From: Halomonas sp. LR3S48
Lineage (GTDB): Bacteria; Pseudomonadota; Gammaproteobacteria; Pseudomonadales; Halomonadaceae
NCBI RefSeq assembly: GCF_025725665.1
Contig: NZ_CP107009.1
Span: 62,001 to 126,000 of the forward strand
Length of the DNA stretch: 64,000 bases
Reading direction: 5' to 3'
In this document: positions 26,108-34,837 of the stretch, one piece after another
Layout of the letters: every line of letters begins with the position of its first letter
Numbering within the stretch: position 1 is the first letter of the stretch
Made by a program: the position numbers and the translations under genes
The notes under the pieces: model-generated
Databases searched by the model: none
What the model saw: the letters and a program-made list of their open reading frames with translations, nothing else
Told to the model about the DNA's origin: nothing

Positions 26108-27667
26108 TTAGCGAAGCGGCGGATTGTTCCAGCGCTGCACGGTAACGATCAGTTGGGCCTCGTCCTGTATGGCTTCCTGGCCCAAGACGCTGGCGGTGAC
26201 ACGAAGGTTGCCCACGCTGTTGGCGTTGTACTGGCGCAGCGGGTTGGGCCCGGCACCGGCCGGCGAGAAGATGCCGGTGGCGGCGTCCATCACGCCGGCG
26301 AACTTGGCGTCCTCGTCGCGCTCGGCGATCTCGTCCCAGGGGGCGACGCTCCAGCGTACCGGCACCTGGCCCAGGGGGATGCTCTCCGCGCCTTCACCCA
26401 GATAACCCATGGCGCTGAAGACGCCGCTGACCGGCGGGGTCTTGTCATTGCCGATACGTGCCACGCCGAGAGGAGGACTCACCTCGAGGCGATCCACCTG
26501 GCGGTAGCCAGCGAGCAGCTGCTCGTGTGTCTGTCCGCCGACACGAAGTGGCAGCCAACCGGGGGTCAGGTCGGCGCTCGCCTCGACGTTCAGCACCAGG
26601 CGGTGGTTGCTGCGTTCCACCACCTCACGCACGGTCACGTCCGCGCCGAGGTTGATCTCACCTTCGTCAAGGCCCTGGCCCAGCAGTACCAGGCGGCTGC
26701 GCTCGCCGGCCTTCAGCGAGGCGGGAAGGCTGGCCACCAGGCCGGGCTCGTTCCCGTCACGGGGCACCATTTCCACCATCATGCCGACGGCCTCGTCGCG
26801 GTCGTCGAAGATGCGTCCGCTGGGCCGCTCGCCGGAGAGGTCCAGCACCTGCTTGAATTCGTGGTCGTTGAGGCTCAGGCTGGCGCGCCACTCGTAGCCG
26901 GTATAGACGATGGCCTGGCCCTCGCCGGTCAGTGGGCGGCCGTTGGTAAAGGCGCCGTCAAGACGCATGGAGTAGGCATCCTCGCCCGCGGCGGCGGTGA
27001 TGGTCACGTCGGCATAGAACTCGCCCTCGCCGGGCCAGTGGCCCCACAGCTGCCAGTCGCCTTCGGGAGAAACCGCCTCGGCCGCCTGCCAGGTGTCCCA
27101 GGCCTCGCTTTCAAGGCCCTGGGTTTCGGCCAGCCAGGGGGCGATCTCGTGCAGGGCAATGTCCAACCAGTCCCGGTCCCGGGCCATGGCCTGGTATTCG
27201 ATGGTCTGGAACTGGCCCACGTGGAAGTGCACCAGGTGCTCCCACTCCTCCAGAGGGCGCTGCTGCAGCTGGGCGCGGCCGCCGGTGTGGCAGCGAGCAC
27301 ACATCTCCTGGTAGCTGGGGTGATCGAAGGACTCGATGCGGTTTAGCCGACGCTCGATCAGCTCGCGCTGGGAGGCGCTCTCTTCAGGGGCGAGCCCCTG
27401 AGTGTCTGCCAGGTACTTGACGATGTCGCGGCGCGCCTCGGCGGGTAACTCCAGACCATGCATGATCTGCATGCGCGCCAGCGTCATGTCCCAGCCCTCC
27501 GGGGTCTTGCGCTGCTGGCTGATGCGGCTCCAGTTCTCGGGGCCATCCTGGGACTGGTGGCAGGCGGTACAGTAACGATCGATGGCCTCGCTACCGGGGG
27601 AGGCTTGGGCCAAGGCCGGTAACAGCAAGGCCAGGCCGCACAGGCTAGCGGGTAGTGCTGGTCTCAT
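26108..27667 (-). CDS. qhpA: quinohemoprotein amine dehydrogenase, diheme cytochrome c alpha subunit
   Basis: This 519-residue periplasmic protein starts with a Sec signal (MRPALPASLCGLALLLPALA). It has two c-type heme motifs: CTACH at 33-37 and CARCH at 123-127. Beta-rich domains follow, as in the known four-domain alpha subunit. It passes electrons from CTQ to a periplasmic acceptor such as a cytochrome or azurin. The ATG at 27667 is preferred over in-frame starts up to 27769 because the signal peptide begins there and GAGGAG lies upstream. It is the first gene of the A-D-C-B-F-E unit. Confidence 0.93.
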   Translation of the reverse strand: MRPALPASLCGLALLLPALAQASPGSEAIDRYCTACHQSQDGPENWSRISQQRKTPEGWDMTLARMQIMHGLELPAEARRDIVKYLADTQGLAPEESASQRELIERRLNRIESFDHPSYQEMCARCHTGGRAQLQQRPLEEWEHLVHFHVGQFQTIEYQAMARDRDWLDIALHEIAPWLAETQGLESEAWDTWQAAEAVSPEGDWQLWGHWPGEGEFYADVTITAAAGEDAYSMRLDGAFTNGRPLTGEGQAIVYTGYEWRASLSLNDHEFKQVLDLSGERPSGRIFDDRDEAVGMMVEMVPRDGNEPGLVASLPASLKAGERSRLVLLGQGLDEGEINLGADVTVREVVERSNHRLVLNVEASADLTPGWLPLRVGGQTHEQLLAGYRQVDRLEVSPPLGVARIGNDKTPPVSGVFSAMGYLGEGAESIPLGQVPVRWSVAPWDEIAERDEDAKFAGVMDAATGIFSPAGAGPNPLRQYNANSVGNLRVTASVLGQEAIQDEAQLIVTVQRWNNPPLR

Positions 27668-28309
27668 CACGGGGAGTTCTCCTCGCGTTGTTATTGTCTT
27701 GATGCACGCCTGCAGTCGACGCGGGCGGCACCGGGGTCGAGGTGTAGTGCCTTTGTCCTCCACTTGCACACACTGAGCCTGACAGAAAAAATTATTTAAT
27801 TTTCAAGATATTAAGGTTTTTCTTTAGGCTTTCCTTTGCCATTTTCCCGGTTAGCGGGGCTGAGCGATGCTTCAAGCTGCGACAGTGGCGTCTTGCCTTG
27901 AGACACTCGGTTTCCTCGCCTCCCACAGTCTGCGTTGGTAGCTCCTCCCTCCGCCAGCAGTGCTTGAGTTCGTCCTGCCTTCGGCTTGCCTGGTGATCTG
28001 ATACCTATCCATTGAAGCCAATGATTGGCTTCGTGTCTTTTATCTCATGATTTCTCGTGTCGCAGGCATTTTGCCGATGCTGGCCCTTGCCCGTGATCGT
28101 CCACCTGAAAGTAGCTCTACCTGGGCTTGCAACTTATGTCTGATGGCGTTGGATGGAAAAGTCGTTGCGCTCGACAGTGTGAGATAGCATCGTTCATTAT
28201 TGCGTTTCAATAAGAGAAGCAAGAGGTATGCTTTTCGTGTCATAACGTGGGCTCTACCATCGCTAACAATGCCAATACCGTCGCCCCGTGGCGAAAGGAG
28301 GGAATGACC
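27668..28309. other. 642-bp divergent intergenic region with orphan hairpin
   Basis: No gene is supported here. The part next to qhpA (27780-27830) is markedly AT-rich and probably holds the qhp promoter, though I could not settle -35 and -10 elements or a sigma-54 site. A perfect hairpin GAAGCCAA-TGA-TTGGCTTC at 28014-28032, followed by a T-rich stretch on the plus strand, looks like a terminator without an upstream gene. AAGGAGGGA before 28310 is the ribosome-binding site of the next gene. Confidence 0.4.
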
Positions 28310-29368
28310 ATGCGCAAGACCGCTAACCTGTTGATCGGCGCCTTGGCCGCCGCGTCTCTGAGTGTTGCTGCCCAAGCCCAGACCACCATTACCGTCAGTA
28401 CCTGGGCGGGGCCCAACCACGGCATCAATACCATCGTCTGGCCTACCTGGAAGGCGTGGATCGAGGAAGCTACCGAGGGGCGTGTCACCCTGGACGTGGT
28501 GCACGACATGGGGCCACCGGCCTCGCAGATGGAAATCGTGGCCGATGGCATCGCCGACGCTACCTGGGTTTTTCATGGCTACAACACTGGCCGCTTCGAG
28601 CTGACCAAGCTGCCGGAATTCCCCACCTTTGAGGATTTCTCCTCCGAGCACGCCTCTGCCGCCTACTGGCGGACGCACCAGGAGCACCTGGCCCAGGCCG
28701 GTGAGCATCGAGGCGTCGATGTGGTAGCAGCCGGCGTGCATGGACCGGGCTGGATCTTCAGTCGTGAGCAGTACTCCACCCTCGATGACTTGATGAGCAA
28801 GAGAATCCGGGTCGGTGGCGGGGTGATGGGGGATCTCTCCAATGCCCTGGAACTGACCGGTGTGGCACTGCCGCCCACCAGCGTCTACGAGGCGGGCTCG
28901 CAAGGCGTCATCGACGGCGCGATGCTGGTGCCGGAGGGGCTGCGCAGCTTCCGCGTGGCGGAGGTCTTCCCCCATACCCTCAAGGTGGATGGCGGCTTCT
29001 ATCGCGGCAGCTTCACCATCGTGGTCAATCCGACGATCTGGGACCGGATCTCGCCCGAGGATCGTGAAGCGATCGAGGCGGTCTCCGGTGAGCGCCTGTC
29101 GCGCCTGTTCGGCTACATGATGGATACCGTGGACGTGCGCGGCGTGGCCTTCGCCGAAGAGCGCGGCCATACCTTTACCGAACTCAACGGCAGCGACCTC
29201 GATACTCTGCGTGACATCAGCGATGCCTTGGTCCAGGAGTGGGCGGAAACGGTCAGCGAAAGCCGAGGCGTCGATGGAGTGGCGGCCATGCAGTACTTCC
29301 ATGAACAACTGGCCGCTGCCGCCGAGGAGGAGAGCGTGGCCTCGCTGGTGCCGCAAGAGTTCCTGTGA
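28310..29368 (+). CDS. TRAP transporter DctP-type substrate-binding protein, copy 2 (orphan)
   Basis: This 352-residue periplasmic receptor has a signal peptide beginning MRKTANLLIGALAAASLSVA. The mature part starts TTITVSTWAGPNHGINTIVW, and the motif KRIRVGGGVMGDLSNALELT supplies the ligand-site arginine. It is highly similar along its length to the receptors at 11220 and 57265. No DctQM genes adjoin it. The ATG at 28310 is chosen since AAGGAGGGA lies six bases upstream; the ATG at 28304 touches that site. It ends at a clear intrinsic terminator and is therefore a one-gene unit. Confidence 0.92.
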   Translation: MRKTANLLIGALAAASLSVAAQAQTTITVSTWAGPNHGINTIVWPTWKAWIEEATEGRVTLDVVHDMGPPASQMEIVADGIADATWVFHGYNTGRFELTKLPEFPTFEDFSSEHASAAYWRTHQEHLAQAGEHRGVDVVAAGVHGPGWIFSREQYSTLDDLMSKRIRVGGGVMGDLSNALELTGVALPPTSVYEAGSQGVIDGAMLVPEGLRSFRVAEVFPHTLKVDGGFYRGSFTIVVNPTIWDRISPEDREAIEAVSGERLSRLFGYMMDTVDVRGVAFAEERGHTFTELNGSDLDTLRDISDALVQEWAETVSESRGVDGVAAMQYFHEQLAAAAEEESVASLVPQEFL

Positions 29369-29377
29369 GCCAGTTCC

Positions 29378-29404
29378 GGGGGCGATCATGTCGCCCCCTT
29401 TTTT
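29378..29404 (+). terminator. intrinsic terminator of TRAP receptor 2
   Basis: A perfect 8-bp stem GGGGGCGA / TCGCCCCC with a 5-nt loop is followed directly by six T residues. It lies 10 bp after the stop codon at 29368 and is a textbook rho-independent terminator. Confidence 0.93.
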
Positions 29405-29461
29405 AATGAGATACGTTAATTAGTTTGTTGTAGAGATAATGGTATCCAATAATGCCCTGTT

Positions 29462-29502
29462 TTGACTCCGGTCAAATAGGGCTTTTTCTTTTTCGCTATG
29501 AT
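29462..29502 (+). promoter_or_regulatory. FNR/DNR-type box and -10 element for Cys-rich protein copy 2
   Basis: The palindrome TTGAC-TCCG-GTCAA (29462-29475) is followed by TATGAT at 29497-29502. A start of transcription near 29510 places the box centre at about -41, the class II position. The core resembles Pseudomonas Anr/Dnr sites of the TTGATTCCGGTCAA kind, as I recall them. It lies just after the terminator of the preceding gene, so the downstream gene has its own promoter. Confidence 0.75.
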
Positions 29503-29542
29503 GAAAATACAGAAGAGATGATACCAGAGTGGGGAGGGCAAA

Positions 29543-29926
29543 ATGGAAAGGCTGCCGGATTACATTCAGGGTGAGCGCGTGGTGCGCGACCTTCGCCGCC
29601 ACGCTCCCGAGGCGCTTGAGATGTTGGCCTGTGATCTGGAACAGCCGCTGAATCGGCCGCTGGAGCGTGCCGTGGCGCGCAGTCTCGATGACGGCCGTGT
29701 GCCAGCCTTCCGGGCCGCCGAGGTGCTGATGCCGGCAATGATGACGACCTTCGCGGTGTGTTCGGCCGCCATCGCGGAGGAGGTCCTGTCCGAGCTGAAG
29801 GCGAGCTGCAACCGCTGCGAGGAGGTCGGCCGCTGCTGGCAGGCCATGCGCAATGACGCAGAAGCCGAGGCCTGCCAGGCGTTCTGTCCCAACGCCGAGG
29901 CCTTCATGGGGCTTGGCGGTAAGTAG
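29543..29926 (+). CDS. small Cys-rich protein, DUF6455-like, copy 2
   Basis: This 127-residue protein is a paralog of those at 12437 and 44094. It shares the helical stretch CDLEQPLNRPLERAVARSLD and the five-cysteine tail C-x2-C-x5-C-W-x11-C-x3-C ending FCPNAEAF. One additional cysteine lies in the middle, in TFAVCSAA, and another earlier in LACDLE. Function unknown; metal binding or redox activity is plausible. GGGAGGGCAAA precedes the ATG. It is transcribed alone from an FNR-type promoter and converges on paaZ. Confidence 0.72.
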   Translation: MERLPDYIQGERVVRDLRRHAPEALEMLACDLEQPLNRPLERAVARSLDDGRVPAFRAAEVLMPAMMTTFAVCSAAIAEEVLSELKASCNRCEEVGRCWQAMRNDAEAEACQAFCPNAEAFMGLGGK

Positions 29927-29935
29927 CATCGGCAA

Positions 29936-29954
29936 GGGGGCGGAATGCGCCCCC
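29936..29954. terminator. hairpin between convergent Cys-rich gene and paaZ
   Basis: A perfect 7-bp stem GGGGGCG / CGCCCCC with a 5-nt loop lies 10 bp after the plus-strand gene and 20 bp past the paaZ stop. There is no long T-run on either side. It probably serves as a shared, weak bidirectional terminator. Confidence 0.5.
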
Positions 29955-29974
29955 TCATCATACTGATGCGGGGG

Positions 29975-32020
29975 TTACTGCCGCTTCGCCACCAAAGTCA
30001 GAATGTCATAGCTGGCCACAAGCTCGTCATCCTGATTGGTCACTGCCACGTCCCACATCACGACGCCCTGGGGATGCCCATCCGGTGAGGTTCGGCCCTG
30101 GTCGATCTTGCGCTTGCATGTCAGGCGGGCGCGGATGGTGTCGCCGGGGGCGACCGGGGCGATGAAGCGCAGGGTGTCCAGGCCGTAGTTGGCCAGTACG
30201 GGTCCCTCGCCCGGGTAGACGAACAGGCCGGCCACAGCCGACAGCACGAAGTAGCCGTGGGCGATTCGCTTGCCGAACTGGGTCTTGCGAGCGGCGATGT
30301 CGTCGAAGTGCATGTAGAAGTGATCGCCGGAGAGGCAGCCGAAGTTGACGATGTCGGCTTCGGTGACGGTGCGGCGGTGGGTCAACAGGGATTCGCCCAC
30401 CTGCAGGTCATCGAAATGGCGACGGAACGGGTGTATATCGTTCTCGATCACTCTGGCGCCTCGGACGTATTCCCGGGTAACTGCCGCCAGCATGGTCGGA
30501 GACCCCTGAATGGCCGTCCGCTGCAGGTAATGGTGTACCGCTCGGATGCCCCCCAGCTCTTCACCGCCGCCGGCACGACCCGGGCCGCCGTGCTTGAGGA
30601 TGGGAAGCGGGGAGCCGTGGCCGGTGGATTCCCTGGAAGCCTCTGCGTCCAGGATCTGCAGGCGGCCGTGCTGGGCTGCCAGTACCGGGATCATTTCCGC
30701 GGCGATGGCGGGGTCTTTGGTGGTGAGGGTGGTCACGAGGCTGCCCTTGCCCTTGGCGGCAATGGCCAGAGCCTCCTCGATGCCGTGGTAGGGCATCAGG
30801 GTGGCGACGGGGCCGAAGGCTTCGATATCGTGGGCACCACCGTCTTGCAGCGGGTTATAGGCGATCAACAAGTGCGGTGCGATGAAGGCGCCGTGTTCCA
30901 CACCCAAGCCCACAGGCTTGAAGCTATCGTCCTTGCCGTAGACACATTCACAGGTTTCCAGCAGTCGGTTGATGGCGTCCTGGACGTCACGCCGCTGGTC
31001 GCAGGATGACAGGGCACCCATGCGAACGCCCTCCTCCTTGGGGTCGCCTGCAACGATCCTGGACAGCCGCTCCTTGATCTTGTCCGCCAATGCATCCAGA
31101 TGTTCGGCGGGTACCAGCACCCGGCGAATGGCCGTACACTTCTGGCCTGCCTTGGCGGTCATCTCCTTCACCACTTCCTTGGCGAAGATCTCGAATTCCT
31201 CGTCTTCAGGCGACACGTCCGGCGCCAGGATGGCGCTATTGAGGGAATCCGCTTCGGCATTGAACGGAATGCTCCGCGCCATGATGTTGGGATGGTTCCT
31301 CAGTCTCAGGGCGGTATCGGCGGAGCCGGTAAAGGTGACGAAGTCCTGCTCTTCCAGCCGGTCGAGCAGATCTCCCGTGCCACCGATGATCAGTTGCAGC
31401 GCACCTTCCGGCAGCAGGCCGGAGTCGTTGATCACGCGTAAGGCGGCTTCCGCCAGGTAGCTGGTCGCGGTGGCCGGCTTCACGATGCAGGGCATGCCTG
31501 CCAGGAAGGCCGGCGCGAACTTCTCGAGCATGCCCCAAATGGGAAAGTTGAAGGCATTGATGTGAACGCATACGCCACGACGGGGCACCAGGATATGGGT
31601 GCCGTTGAAGTGGTTGTTCTTGCCCAGTTGGGCGACCGGACCTTCGTGAGCCACGTTGCCGGAAGGCAGTTCCTTGCGGCCGATGGAGGCATAGGCAAAC
31701 AGGGTGCCGAAGCCGCCCTCGATATCGATCCAGGAGTCCGCCCGGGTGCAGCCGGCATGGTGGGAGATGGCGTACAGCTCCTCCTTGCGGCCTTGGATGT
31801 AAATGGCCAGCTCCTTGAGGAGGGCTGCGCGCTGTTGAAAATCGAGAGCCAGCAGATTTTTCACGCCGGTATGACGGGCATAGTCGACGGCTTCACCGAA
31901 ATCGATGGTTTCTTCGTGGGTATAGGCCACGGTCTCGCCGTTGATGGCGCTGCGCAGTGCCCGGGCTTCGGTCTCACCGAACCAGTGGCCTGCAACGTAA
32001 CTCTGTAGAACTGACGACAT
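29975..32020 (-). CDS. paaZ: oxepin-CoA hydrolase / 3-oxo-5,6-dehydrosuberyl-CoA semialdehyde dehydrogenase
   Basis: This bifunctional ring-cleavage enzyme of phenylacetate degradation is 681 residues long, the same as the E. coli protein. Residues 1-~520 are an aldehyde dehydrogenase domain with the catalytic cysteine in GQKCTAIRR. Residues ~530-681 are an R-hydratase (MaoC-like) domain with [15 protein letters not shown]. The hydratase opens oxepin-CoA and the dehydrogenase oxidises the resulting reactive semialdehyde. The start at 32020 ([20 protein letters not shown]) fits PaaZ N-termini. It lies 83 bp after paaE at the end of the ABCDE-Z unit. Confidence 0.96.
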   Translation of the reverse strand: MSSVLQSYVAGHWFGETEARALRSAINGETVAYTHEETIDFGEAVDYARHTGVKNLLALDFQQRAALLKELAIYIQGRKEELYAISHHAGCTRADSWIDIEGGFGTLFAYASIGRKELPSGNVAHEGPVAQLGKNNHFNGTHILVPRRGVCVHINAFNFPIWGMLEKFAPAFLAGMPCIVKPATATSYLAEAALRVINDSGLLPEGALQLIIGGTGDLLDRLEEQDFVTFTGSADTALRLRNHPNIMARSIPFNAEADSLNSAILAPDVSPEDEEFEIFAKEVVKEMTAKAGQKCTAIRRVLVPAEHLDALADKIKERLSRIVAGDPKEEGVRMGALSSCDQRRDVQDAINRLLETCECVYGKDDSFKPVGLGVEHGAFIAPHLLIAYNPLQDGGAHDIEAFGPVATLMPYHGIEEALAIAAKGKGSLVTTLTTKDPAIAAEMIPVLAAQHGRLQILDAEASRESTGHGSPLPILKHGGPGRAGGGEELGGIRAVHHYLQRTAIQGSPTMLAAVTREYVRGARVIENDIHPFRRHFDDLQVGESLLTHRRTVTEADIVNFGCLSGDHFYMHFDDIAARKTQFGKRIAHGYFVLSAVAGLFVYPGEGPVLANYGLDTLRFIAPVAPGDTIRARLTCKRKIDQGRTSPDGHPQGVVMWDVAVTNQDDELVASYDILTLVAKRQ

Positions 32021-32061
32021 TGGGCGTTCTCCCGGGAATCTGTCGTTATCACGGTAAGCGA

Positions 32062-32081
32062 AGCCGGCGCTGAGGCCGGCT
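32062..32081 (-). promoter_or_regulatory. hairpin between paaE and paaZ
   Basis: A 7-bp perfect stem (AGCCGGC / GCCGGCT) with a 6-nt loop lies in the 83-bp gap between paaE and paaZ. There is no T-run. It may set relative expression through mRNA processing or partial termination. Confidence 0.4.
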
Positions 32082-32103
32082 CTGGGAAGAGGGTGAGCAG
32101 GCC

Positions 32104-33183
32104 TCAGACTTCGTCGTAATCCAGCATCACCCTGTCGCTGATCGGGTAGCACTGACAGGACAGCACGTAACCCGCCTCGACCTCGTAGTCTTCCAGGGCG
32201 TAATTGGCATCCATCTCTACTTGCCCTTCGACCACCTTGGCCTTGCACGTGGAGCAGACCCCTGCCTTGCAGGAGAAGGGCAGGTCGGCGCCCATCTCGT
32301 TGCCGGCATCGAGGATGCTCTGGGTGTTACGCGTCAGGTCGAAGGTGAGGGCCCGGCCATCGGCACGAACGGTCACTCTGCTTACCGCCTGCGGATCTAC
32401 TGTGATTTCCGCCCGGTCCTTGCGGGGAGGTTTGCCGCCGCCAACCGGCGTGAACAGTTCGTAGTGGATCTTGGCCTTGTCGAGGCCATGGCGCTGAAGC
32501 GAATCACGGACGGTTTCGGTCATGCTCTGGGGGCCGCAGATGAACGCGGCGGTGAGTGCTCCCGCGTTCAGCCAGCGATCAAACAGGGCGTCGCACTTGT
32601 TGGAATCGATGCGGCCGTTGTACAGGTCGATGTCCTGCTCTTCACGGCTGAACACGAAGACCAGGTTGAAGCGACTCATGAAGCGGTTCTTCAGGTCTTC
32701 CAGGCTCTCCCGGAACATGGTGCTGGCGGTGGAGCGGTTGCCGTAGAACAGGGTGACCTTGCTTTTCGGCTCGGTCTCCAGGGTGGTCTTGACGATGGAC
32801 AGAATCGGCGTGATGCCACTGCCCGCCGCTACCGCCAGGTAGTCGCCTTCCCGCTCCGGATCCAGCTCCACGTGGAACTGACCCTGGGGCGGCATCACTT
32901 CCAGTGTCTGGCCGGGCCTGAGCTGTTCGTTGGCCAGGGTCGAGAAGCGGCCGCCGGGAACCTTCTTGACGGCGATGCGCAGCTCCCGGTCGCCGACACC
33001 GGTACAGATGGAGTAGGAGCGACGTACTTCCTCGCCATCGAGGTAAGTACGCAAGACCAGGTGCTGGCCCTGGCGGTAGCTGAAAGTGTCCTGCAGCTCT
33101 TCCGACAGGTCGAAGCACAGGGAAACGGCGTCCCGGGTTTCAGGCCGGACTTCACGAATGGTGAGAGGGTAGAACTTGTTCAT
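32104..33183 (-). CDS. paaE: phenylacetyl-CoA 1,2-epoxidase reductase subunit
   Basis: This 359-residue protein supplies electrons from NADPH to the PaaAC di-iron oxygenase. The N-terminal flavin domain carries RRSYSICTG-type residues (RSYSICTGVGDRELRIAVKK), and the nucleotide domain has VAAGSGITPILSIVKTTLE. A C-terminal 2Fe-2S ferredoxin has CKAGVCSTCK and a distal cysteine in VLSCQCYP. It follows paaD by 12 bp within the epoxidase operon. Confidence 0.96.
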   Translation of the reverse strand: MNKFYPLTIREVRPETRDAVSLCFDLSEELQDTFSYRQGQHLVLRTYLDGEEVRRSYSICTGVGDRELRIAVKKVPGGRFSTLANEQLRPGQTLEVMPPQGQFHVELDPEREGDYLAVAAGSGITPILSIVKTTLETEPKSKVTLFYGNRSTASTMFRESLEDLKNRFMSRFNLVFVFSREEQDIDLYNGRIDSNKCDALFDRWLNAGALTAAFICGPQSMTETVRDSLQRHGLDKAKIHYELFTPVGGGKPPRKDRAEITVDPQAVSRVTVRADGRALTFDLTRNTQSILDAGNEMGADLPFSCKAGVCSTCKAKVVEGQVEMDANYALEDYEVEAGYVLSCQCYPISDRVMLDYDEV

Positions 33184-33195
33184 GATTGTTCTGCT

Positions 33196-33771
33196 CTAGA
33201 GACATTTGAAGTAGTCGAAGGGCTCACGGCAATCGAGGCAGCGGTACAGTGCCTTGCAGGCGGTGGAACCGAACTCGCTGACTCTCTCGGTGTGATCACT
33301 GGCGCAATGCGGGCATGAGATGGTCTCCACTACGCCCTTGAGGGTCAGCTTGCTGGCGCTGCCCACCGGGGGCGCAATGCCGAAGGCCTGCAATTTCCGG
33401 CGCCCGGCCTCGGTGATCCAGTCGGTGGTCCAGGACGGGGACAGCACTCGGTGGACTCGGCCATTGCGCAGGCCCGCCAGGCGCAGGGCCGCTTCGATGG
33501 ACGCTTCGATCATCTCGGTTGCCGGGCATCCGGAATAGGTGGGAGTCACATCCACCACCCACTCGCCGCCCTCTTCGGCAATGCGCCGGACCATGCCCAG
33601 TTCCACCACGCTGACCGCAGGTACCTCGGGATCCTTCACTTCGTCCAGAAGAGCCCAGAGCTCTGCCTCGGTAACCGGTTGGCTGCCGTCACGGGCAGGA
33701 ATGCGATCGCTGGCGATGACCGGCTGGTCGTCCAGCAGCGACCGGGGTTCGGGTCTACCAGGTCTTTGCAT
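33196..33771 (-). CDS. paaD: phenylacetyl-CoA epoxidase assembly protein
   Basis: This 191-residue protein joins an N-terminal MIP18/DUF59-type domain (VKDPEVPAVSVVELGMVRRI) to a C-terminal zinc-ribbon-like segment with CPHCASDHTERVSEFGSTAC and CLDC. The role in the family is assembly of metal or Fe-S centres of the epoxidase. It is about 25 residues longer than E. coli PaaD because of an N-terminal extension. The start at 33771 overlaps the paaC end by 17 bp; a start nearer MIASDR is not available as ATG in frame. Confidence 0.92.
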   Translation of the reverse strand: MQRPGRPEPRSLLDDQPVIASDRIPARDGSQPVTEAELWALLDEVKDPEVPAVSVVELGMVRRIAEEGGEWVVDVTPTYSGCPATEMIEASIEAALRLAGLRNGRVHRVLSPSWTTDWITEAGRRKLQAFGIAPPVGSASKLTLKGVVETISCPHCASDHTERVSEFGSTACKALYRCLDCREPFDYFKCL

Positions 33772-34531
33772 CCGGATAAGCCCTCTGCAGAAACTGCATC
33801 TCGGCCAGGATATAGCCCAGGTGTTCAGTGTGGTGGCCGGCCTTGGCGCCCCGGTACATCCAGGCGTCTTCAGGCGGCGGAGTCAGGGTGGCTTCGGTCA
33901 GAACCTCGTTCACCAGGCCTTTCCAGTCCGCTGCCAACTGCTGCGGGTCGGGGCCGATACCGTTCTCGAACAGGGCCTGCTCGACTTCGTCGGCTTCGAT
34001 CATCTCTCCGGTGAAGCGCCACAGGTCATCCACCGCGGTCTGCATGCGCCAATGGCTCTCCTCGGTGCCATCGCCAAACCGCTTGACCCATTCCGAGGAG
34101 CGGCGCAGGTGGTACCGGACCTCCTTGGCGGCCTTGGCGGCAATACCGGCGATGCGCTCATCCGGTGCCTCGGTCAGGGCGGTGATGGTGAAGTAGTGCC
34201 AGGCGTCGAAGAAGAACTGCCGGCCCATGGTGACGGCATAATCGCCGTTGGGCTGTTCTACCAACAGCGCGTTACGGTAGTCGCGGGCGTCACGCCGGAA
34301 TGCCAGGTCGTCGGCGCTGCGGCCGTCGTCGATCAGCTCGGCGGCGTACTCGTACCAATTGCGAGCCTGGCCAACGAGATCCAGGGCCACGTTCATCAGC
34401 GCCATTTCCTCTTCCAGCGCCGGTGCCCTGCCGCACAGCTCGCACAGGCGCTGGCCCAGGATCATGTCGGAATCCGCCAGGCGTAGCAGAATCTCCTGCA
34501 GTGCCTCTTGCCGTGTCATTGCCTTGCTCAT
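33755..34531 (-). CDS. paaC: phenylacetyl-CoA 1,2-epoxidase structural subunit
   Basis: This 258-residue ferritin-like protein is the scaffold partner of PaaA. It contains RLCELCGRAPALEEEMALMN and the YNALLVEQPNGDYAVTMGRQ-like helix region (here RNALLVEQPNGDYAVTMGRQ). GGGAGACTTCC precedes the ATG at 34531. It lies 11 bp after paaB and overlaps paaD. Confidence 0.95.
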   Translation of the reverse strand: MSKAMTRQEALQEILLRLADSDMILGQRLCELCGRAPALEEEMALMNVALDLVGQARNWYEYAAELIDDGRSADDLAFRRDARDYRNALLVEQPNGDYAVTMGRQFFFDAWHYFTITALTEAPDERIAGIAAKAAKEVRYHLRRSSEWVKRFGDGTEESHWRMQTAVDDLWRFTGEMIEADEVEQALFENGIGPDPQQLAADWKGLVNEVLTEATLTPPPEDAWMYRGAKAGHHTEHLGYILAEMQFLQRAYPDAKTW

Positions 34532-34542
34532 GGAAGTCTCCC

Positions 34543-34824
34543 TTACATGTGCCCGACTTCGTCGGGCAGCTCGTAGAAGGAGGCGTGGCGGTAGATCTTG
34601 TCGTCGGCCGGGTCGAACAGGACTTCCTTCTCGTCCGGCGAGGAGGCGGTGATGGCAGACGACGGAACGACCCAGATGGAGACGCCTTCGCTGCGGCGAG
34701 TGTAGAGGTCGCGGGCATTTTCCATGGCCATGTCGGCATCGGTGGCGTGAACGCTGCCGACGTGCTTGTGGTTGAGGCCATGCTTGCTGCGAACAAAGAC
34801 TTCGTAAAGGGGCCAGTCAGCCAT
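34543..34824 (-). CDS. paaB: phenylacetyl-CoA 1,2-epoxidase subunit B
   Basis: This 93-residue subunit, the usual PaaB size, begins MADWPLYEVFVRSKHGLNHK and holds the conserved HVGSVHATDADMAMENARDL. PaaB bridges PaaAC heterodimers in the epoxidase complex. The ATG at 34824 is chosen because it matches the family N-terminus and has AGGAGAAGCGTC upstream; a longer in-frame version reads into the paaA end. Confidence 0.95.
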   Translation of the reverse strand: MADWPLYEVFVRSKHGLNHKHVGSVHATDADMAMENARDLYTRRSEGVSIWVVPSSAITASSPDEKEVLFDPADDKIYRHASFYELPDEVGHM

Positions 34825-34837
34825 GACGCTTCTCCTC

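Noticed and set aside
24707..27346. An 879-codon open frame on the plus strand opposite qhpD and qhpA
   Set aside because: It is antisense to two clear genes, has low-complexity Gly/Ala/His/Val composition typical of GC-rich shadow frames, and no known motif.
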